From contig CAMTDV010000013.1 in NCBI GenBank assembly GCA_947069175.1, positions 16,321,412 through 16,385,411 of the forward strand: a DNA stretch of 64,000 nt, in the 5' to 3' direction. This stretch comes from Scalesia atractyloides. Its lineage: Eukaryota > Streptophyta > Magnoliopsida > Asterales > Asteraceae. The notes beneath the pieces were generated by a model, which saw only the letters and a program-made list of their open reading frames with translations, made no database searches and was not told where the DNA came from. How positions within the stretch are numbered: position 1 is the stretch's first letter; each line of letters opens with the position of its first letter. Of the stretch, positions 56,841 to 64,000 are shown in pieces. The translations under genes and the position numbers were made by a program.

Positions 56841-58530
56841 AGTGTTTTAGTCAATAGAACTAATCAAATGTTATGATCTCTAATTTAAAAGTAGTTATCG
56901 AGTAACTTTTCAGGAGAATTTTCCACCTTATGAAGATGATGAAGAAGTCGAAACACTTTTTTCGATCTGTTCTTTGAGTTAAACAGGCTATTGCAGTTCT
57001 CTTTTCCTTCCTCAAATTACATTACAAAATGCTTCTTTTTAGTTTACTTTTGGCGTTACATTACTTGTAAAAAAAACATTAATAATAGAATTCAGGCGTT
57101 CTATTAAAAAATCATTTACATTCAATACCAAGTGTTAAATAAAGATTCGACATTTAAAAAAACGTTTACTTTCAAAAAAGTGTATCAAAAAATTTGTTTT
57201 TACATACTTTCAAAAAAATGGTTTACTTTCGACACCATACGTAAAAAAAAGTTTTCACATCGACACCGTACGTAAAAACATAAATCTAGGCATACGTAAA
57301 AAACTTTGACAGTTGTCACTATACACAAAAACATTTTTTTTACAAACCATAAAACACTTTTACAAACGTGAGATATTTTTTTTAACATTCTCCAAATACA
57401 TGATACCTAAATGTTTCACGTTTGTATATTTTTGTTTTTTACACACGTTTAAAAAATGTTTTTACGTTCGTTGTCGAATGTAAAAAAAAATTGCGCATGA
57501 TATGGAATGTAAAAAATGCCTTTTTACATTAGGTAAAAAAAAATGTTTTCTTACACCCTTAATCGCGAGCCCAAGCTCTTCTATTTTTTACAAATGTTTG
57601 GAAAAAAAAATTTACGTGTAAACAAAAACATTTATATTTGACAACGTGCGTAAAAAATGTTTGACAATCGACACCGTACGTTAAAATTGCCCACGCTTTT
57701 AACCATTATCTTTTTTACATATATTTAACTTTTTTACATTCACTTTACATATATTTTTAACTTTATTACATAAGTTTTACGCATTTTTTTTACATAGATG
57801 GGTTTAAGAAAAACGTTGTAGATTGTAAAATCACTCAATTATAAAATACATTGTAGCTTTCTAAAATATCACACGTAAATGTTTTTTTTACAGACGGTTG
57901 TAAATGAAGGAGGAGAAAATGCCTCACAAATTGTAAAATTATAAAATACATTGTAGCTTTCTAAAATATCACACGTAAATGTTTTCTTACAGACGGTTGT
58001 AAATGAAGGAGGAGAAAATGCCTCACAAATTATAAAATTATAAAATAAGAAGTCTCCTGTCATGACTCATGAGCAATGGAGGAGAAAATGCCTCATAAAT
58101 TGTCGCATTTGATTCACATAAATTGAACAATACTAGAATTAGTTCCACCGTAAAGGTTGGTTAGTGTTTGGATTGGAATTCTTTCTCTCAACCAAAAGAA
58201 CCCAATCCTTTGTATTAGTGAAGGAATTCTAAACATTCCAATGAAAGGCTTGAAAATTAAAAAAAAAAATTGTTTGTCTTCCATTTTTCTCGTTTTCGAG
58301 ACCCATTTTGTTGACTCAATTTTTTATTTAAAAAACCTATTTCAAGAGGGGGTTTCCAAATATTAGAGGGAAGAACCTAGAACCTATCGTTGACTCAATG
58401 CCATGAAGATTAATTTTGAAAACTGAAAAAACACATGAAGAAACCCGTTAGAAGCGGTCAAAGGCTGAATTCTCAGAATCACCATCCAACACTCAAATTA
58501 GTTCAGGATTAATCATAATAAATGTATATT
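56841..58530. repeat. AT-rich region with CGTAAAAA words and a 100-bp tandem repeat
   Basis: 57180-57690 repeats TCGACACCGTACGTAAAAA-like words on a T/A background. 57841-58040 holds two near-identical 100-bp units (CATTGTAGCTTTCTAAAATA...GGAGGAGAAAATGCCTCACA) and the start of a third. GGAGAAAATGCCTCA-like words recur at 58080 and 58880. No gene seen. Confidence 0.6.
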
Positions 58531-58548
58531 AATATGGGAACGATAGGA

Positions 58549-58813
58549 CCCTGGGTTATGGCTCAGTGGTCATGGGAAAATGAGGGAAGACTCCTGGCCT
58601 TTGGTCACGAGTTCGATTCCTGATCCCTCCGGGTTTTACCGGCTTTTCACCGTCGTGCCTTCGGGCGGGTGAAGGGTCGGGTTTTCCCCGGAACTGGTGG
58701 CTTGGTGGGCTAAGGGCTCCGTGCGTGCAGGTTGGGCTGCCATCGGGCTACCTTTCGGCCAATGGGTGCCTCGTACGGAGTACCCGGCGTTGCTTTAGTT
58801 GGACGTTAAAAAA
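58549..58813 (+). mobile_element. tRNA-derived SINE with target duplications
   Basis: About 265 bp. A-box-like TGGCTCAGTGGTCATGG (about 58559), B-box GGTCACGAGTTCGATTCC (about 58603), a GC-rich body (CTTCGGGCGGGTGAAGGGTC), and a 3' A-run. Flanks AATATGGGAACGATAGGA (58531-58548) and AATATGAGAGTGATAGAA (58814-58831) match at 14 of 18 positions, as expected of an aged target duplication. GC content contrasts sharply with the surroundings. Such elements are transcribed by Pol III and copied by LINE enzymes. Confidence 0.85.
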
Positions 58814-58831
58814 AATATGAGAGTGATAGAA

Positions 58832-61800
58832 AGGATGAGGGAAAATATGAAGTAGAAGTCTCCTGTTGGAGCAATGAAAGAGGACAAAATGCCTCATATG
58901 TAATTAATATCTCAATACACTACCGATGTATCATTGACATATCGGTTATCGGTCACATGTCAAGATATTAGTATAAAATATCGGTATAAATAATATCAAC
59001 GATATCGACCGACAATATCACCGATTTTCCCGATATTAGTACATTTCTTCTTAGTTCTATCATTCGCTTTTCTCTTATTGTTATTATTAGTATTTTAAAT
59101 CTTAATTGTTAACTGTCAGTGTTTTAATTCTAAGTGAGTTTCTACTTGCTACAATTGCAAGTGTTTTGCTAGTTGCAGAACACTGAGTTGTTACAATTGC
59201 AAGTGAGTTCCTACTTGCTACAATTGTAGTGTTTTAAATCTTAATTTGTTAATTGTAGGAGAGTGTACTGAGTTGTTAGTGTTAAATTTTTATATATATA
59301 AAATTTAGCATGATATTAAAATTACCAATATTCCACCACGATAACCGATATTTCAAATATCAGTTCTTGACCGATATCCGATATTTTACCGCATTAACTA
59401 CTTTGCTCACAAGTTACAATGACAATGAAGGGCTATATGGAGATACATTAATGAAGGAGGAGAAATGCATCCCAATGACAATTAAAGGCTATATGGAGAT
59501 AGATGACTAAAGATATTGATGAACCTCTATCCGTTGGGTCATGCGGTGTTTCAAAATTAGATATTCAAGATATTTATACGCACTAATTTTTTTGAGAATG
59601 CCTTGTTTAAAATTGTCTTCTTTTTCAGATCCTTTAGGTTTTAAGTGATCCATTTATACGTGTAAAATTTTTATTGATGCATTTAGCCTAATTCTATGCC
59701 TCTTAATAATGTAAACCATCATTTATTGTTACTTGTAACATGTTTGAGCCGCAATCGAAAAAATCCATGCCAGGAATGGTGGTAGGCAAAACACCCCAAG
59801 AAGGGTGTGGGGTTACCAAGTCTAAATGCAATTGAATATATCTCTATTCCATCATCTCAAGATAATAAATATAACACCCACAAATATAATCCTGAATTGA
59901 ATGTTCATGAACTAGAACTAATGGTGATTTGTTTGACGGAAAGTTTGTTTATTTAATAAGCCAACAAACATGAACAAAATTTTGTGTTCATTTAATTAAA
60001 CGAAAGGACATGAACACACGATCGTTAATTTATATTCGTGAACATTTGTTTGTGTTTATTTATTTACATTCATTAGGTTTGTTCGTTTAAATTTTAATAA
60101 ATATATAAGTACTTATGTTTATATAAACTAGTAGGGCGCCTACGCGATGCGGTCGGGGTGACAATTTACATTGTGGCACTCATTTCTGCTAGTTTTTTAT
60201 TCGTATAATATTTATGATAGCATTATTGTGGTGATTATATGTCATAAGTGTTACACATGTCTATTAATTATTAAATTCAAAATAAATTATTAAGTACTTC
60301 AAGAAACCATTGATGCAATAAAGTAACACAAATCAGAAAAAATAAATATTAAACATAAATAAAAGTTACATAAAATAGCACACAAATAAGGAAAGATAAG
60401 TGTTAAACATAAAAGTTGAAAATCTAACTCCATTTCCACTCAGAGAGCCTCTAGGATCTCTTCCATTGAGCTTCAAACTTTTGATCCTTAAAAAATAGCA
60501 AGAATTAAATATAATTAAAGATAGGATTAAATAAACATTAAAATGACATCTTCACTAAATTTACGTTGAAAATCAGACTTGTATGGACTAAACATTGCAC
60601 CATAACAAAAACCATCATCTTGCAATAAACACATATATTAGCATAACAAACTTTTTAATATGAAAGATATACACAAAATTAAAACTTAAAAACCTGCAAA
60701 ATCAATACCTTGGAAGCGTGTAAGGCGATTGGCTTATTTAAATTGATATGTTTATCGTGCAACTGAATCTGATATATCATATATGTTAATAACATTCACA
60801 TAAAAGTAAAAAAAAAATCTTATACATTGCTTTGATTTACCAAACTGACCTTATAAGCTTCAATCTCACATGTTTGGTCTTTTCAAACAGTTGAATTCGG
60901 AATTGAATCCATTTTTTTACTTTGTTTGACAACAAACATAGGTGTGCATTATTATTATTATGTATTTATCGGATAACTTTAGTAGTGCATTAAGGTTTTT
61001 AAAAAGTTTGTTTTCCAACTTGATTTTCTATCAGATATGGCACCTCTTTAGTTAAAAAGTTTGTTGTATTTTGTATTTAGTTATTTAAAATGTATTATGT
61101 TTAGATCATCGAGTTTTTCTTAAAAGTTTGTTCGTGGAAAACTTCTAAAAAAACATTTTTATAAAAAAAAGATTTTATGAAAATTAAATTCTTCTAAAAA
61201 CGTTTTAATAAAAAAGTTTTTATGAAAACTAAAATTTCATTTTGTTGAATATGGTATTTTATACATACAATTTTTTTCAATTAGATTGTTAAGACGAATA
61301 GAATTGCTTTTTTATAAGTTTTTTTGAATTAGATATCTAAGGCGGATAAAAAGTTTATAAAGTTTTTCTGAATTAGATATCTAAGATAGATAAAAAGTTC
61401 CTACAATATATTTATTAAAAAAATCTGGAAAATGAAGAAGCTTCATTGAATGTAGACTTTTCAGCCACCGACCAAAACGAAATATAAAACTATTTTTGTA
61501 GCGTTTAATAGTTATTTCACCTGTAGGAGACATATCTCTTATAAGACAAGTTCTTGTCTCTTACTAATTCATGTTGCTATGTGATATAAAGTACAAAAAG
61601 TTGAGAATCTTCAAGGCTTGATGAGTTGGGTTATTAATGAAGAAACTTGAATATAAAACTTAATACTTGCAGGGATTTGTGTGGGTCAATCTGTGTCAAA
61701 TTTGGGCTTAAATTGAAACACCCATTTTTTTTAAATACTAAATTGAAACGCCCATTTTATATTATACATAAAATACTAAATAAAAGTTCGTATTCCATAA

Positions 61801-61860
61801 TATTTTATGAAACGAAGACATAAGTCATACTAAAATTTAAAATTTACCAAAACATGAAAA
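58832..61860. other. AT-rich intergenic region
   Basis: No gene seen. 58925-59040 and 59325-59395 share CCGATAT/ATATCGG words in both orientations, perhaps halves of a small inverted-repeat element. 59925-60115 resembles the GTTCGTT-rich repeat. GGGCGCCTACGCGATGCGG at 60134 resembles the GC-rich hairpins of Helitron-type repeats. Confidence 0.35.
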
Positions 61861-64000
61861 TATTTGTTTTACAAAAGATTTAAATAGCATGCGGAAGCTA
61901 AATTCTTCGTTTATTTTCGGTTCTTCAAGTTACTTGATCTTCATCCTTAACCCCTTAGCAACCCCCTATGAAATGAAATTTATCAGTAACATTAAGTGTA
62001 GTGAGCATATAACGTATCTAGATAGACCCAAATACCCAAAACAACAAACTAAAATTTTTTTAAGAACCCGCCGTAAGCTACGACTGGGTTACCGTAGCTT
62101 ACGGTATAACCCTCCTGTCCTAGACAGCAGGTCTCAACCGTAAGCTACGGTTGGGAACCGTAGCTTACGCTGCAGCCCAGCTGCAGATTTTTCTTTTTTG
62201 GATATTTTACGTTAACGGGCATAACTTTTTCATTTCTCGTCCGATTTTTTCAAATTTGTTTCTATGCGATCGTAATCGATCGCCCATATTTTAAATTTAA
62301 ACACATCATTCAAAATAGTGAAATTTTACACTTTATGCTATTGATGTAAAATCAATTCATGTAATTATTTTAACCCGATAATCAATTCGACCACGTTTCC
62401 TTCATTTTATGATGAGAATCAGTTCCTTGCGGAAAATTCAACTCTCATCTAAGTTTTTCTAACTCACGTTTACGCATCCGTCACTCAGCTTACGTCTTTG
62501 CTATATATATACATTAATATATATATTACCTGTTCGGCTATCTTAACCAAACAAGAAACCATTTTTCAACCGTATCATACATTTACGGTTTACAATCTGC
62601 GTTTCCGTTACCCAGCTTACGCATTCTCATAATCTTGGTTAATTAAGTGAATTCCATCAATTACGAACTAATTTCGACTTATGTTCATGCACTATTTACT
62701 TGTTTGGTTCATACGTGCGAAATCCATCACTTACAAATGACCCAAGTTTCTTTTAAGTATTACTTCATATATTATCACACTAACAATCAAGTTTATCAAT
62801 GGAATCTTACAAAGTGTAAAACCACGTACCTCGAAGCTTCTCTTTCAATCGCGCATCTACTTCAGCTTGGGCACTAGATGCTTCACCCAATTTGCCTATA
62901 AAGTCCAATCCGACTTATCATTTAGAACTCATAGCATAACATATGACACGAAATTGTTAAAATCTCATTTATAAGTTCTCTATCATGATTCTCTTATTTT
63001 TTTAACAAATTTATCTTCACTTAAGCATTATATCAAACACCTTATAGGCATGAATATTTACACTAAATTTATTTGGTTCCTATTTCCTGAATTTGTCATA
63101 TTTTTTACACCATATGAGTTTAATGTTACTAGTATGTCCAAATAACATCTAAAATTCAATATTCTAACATCAGATACATAAATTTTAACATCACAACTCA
63201 TGTATTCAACCCATTTACTAAAACCCACTTACATAACCATGGTCACATTACTCAAACACTCATATCATAGTGTTTGACAACTATTCTTCATCTTGGTTTC
63301 TTCTAAAGCATGTATACTACTCTTAATCCACTTTAATTTCTACAATTTATGCAGGAATTATAGTTTCAAGAATTCAATAAATCTTCATAACATCATCAAA
63401 TATCAAATTTAACATACCTTATGATCCCTTTGACTAGATGATCACCAAAATCAATTCATGCATGATCTTAGACTCAATTTCTCTTTCAATTTTGATCAAT
63501 TTGGTGAATAGGGGGTTTTGGTGTTCTTCTTGCTCTTGGTTGTACGACTAGCACACACAAGTGTGTGTTTTAAATTTAATTTTTCTTTTATAAAAAACAT
63601 AGTTCTCCTATTGACTATTTTGGTCCCTCTAGCTTTGCTCTTTATCAAAAAATCACAATTTGTAATTTTGTTAGTTACTACTTATCACCAACTAGGTTAA
63701 ATGTCCCTAGTTATATATATTATATATTATATATATTTGGGGTTGTACATAAACCGAACCAAAACGAAAATCCAGTTTTTAAGTTTTAGACTGTTGTCCG
63801 GATTTGGTTTTCTAGTTCTGGTTTTTGCGTGTGGATTCGGTTCAGTTCAGTTATGGATTTGTTCATTTAGGTTTAAATGTCCGGGCCTGTAAAAATATTC
63901 CAAAATAAATGGGCTAAAAACTTTTGTACTAAAGTTTTTAGTATAACAACTTGGAAGATCAGGTCGAAATTATCTTCATGGCAGCTGGGTGGACTTGATC
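61861..64000. other. Probable LTR/TE remnant and intergenic DNA
   Basis: Two hairpins built on CCGTAAGCTACG/CGTAGCTTACGG at 62069-62104 and 62138-62171. ACGTTAACGGGCATAACTTT (62210) is a string I associate with long plant gypsy LTRs (from memory). 63735-63890 is rich in GGTTCGGTTCAG/CCGAACCAAAAC words typical of a dispersed plant repeat. No gene seen. Confidence 0.35.

Noticed and set aside
58157..58366. 69-residue frame
   Set aside because: Poly-Lys run and no recognisable motif in AT-rich repeat-laden DNA.

Overview
This window reads as nuclear DNA from a large, retrotransposon-rich flowering-plant genome. The evidence is AT-rich sequence, Ty3/gypsy elements primed by initiator tRNA-Met, a Ty1/copia relative, a tRNA-derived SINE, and the wreck of a plant family-1 UDP-glycosyltransferase gene. 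A eudicot is very likely. Asteraceae is my guess from the style of the repeats and is not proven. No intact cellular gene is visible.

Layout. (1) 1-8016: RE-A, a gag-only gypsy element about 9.6 kb long; its 5' LTR starts left of the window. (2) 8017-20306: 'unit 1' of a tandem duplication. It holds the tail of LTR-X (8017-8929), the truncated 5' half of gypsy element RE-B (8930-12442), and, nested in RE-B gag on the minus strand, the 3' LTR and nearly intact gag-pol of RE-C (12443-20306). (3) 20307-28858: 'unit 2', with a complete LTR-X, the same RE-B 5' half, and RE-C reduced to a solo LTR flanked by CCACA. (4) 28859-42699: the decayed pol and 3' LTR of RE-B. That LTR is split by a solo LTR (LTR-D, TSD TTCTA) and by a minus-strand gag-only copia element (COP-1, TSD ATTGA). 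(5) 42700-46222: AT-rich intergenic DNA. (6) 46223-51123: a UGT pseudogene with a 3.5 kb LTR-internal-LTR-internal-LTR composite inserted after codon 5 (TSD CAACT). (7) 51124-64000: intergenic DNA with a probable minus-strand LTR (LTR-E), short tandem repeats, a SINE with an 18-bp target duplication, and undefined repeat fragments.

How the parts fit. RE-B is the oldest host. RE-C and LTR-X inserted into it, a second LTR-X inserted into the RE-C leader, and RE-A inserted into the first LTR-X. The layout is best explained by unequal recombination between the two LTR-X copies, which duplicated the stretch between them. RE-C carries the only near-complete pol. RE-A and COP-1 keep gag and cis signals but have no pol, so they look like dependents of other elements.

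The most interesting signal is in the long gypsy LTRs (RE-A, RE-B, RE-C, LTR-D). Each carries a tandem array, about 170 bp per unit, of tRNA-like modules: a D-arm/A-box-like hairpin whose stem pairs covary between copies, then a B-box/T-loop-like GGTTCGA motif. Each LTR also has one tRNA-like module of another type on the opposite strand near its 5' end.
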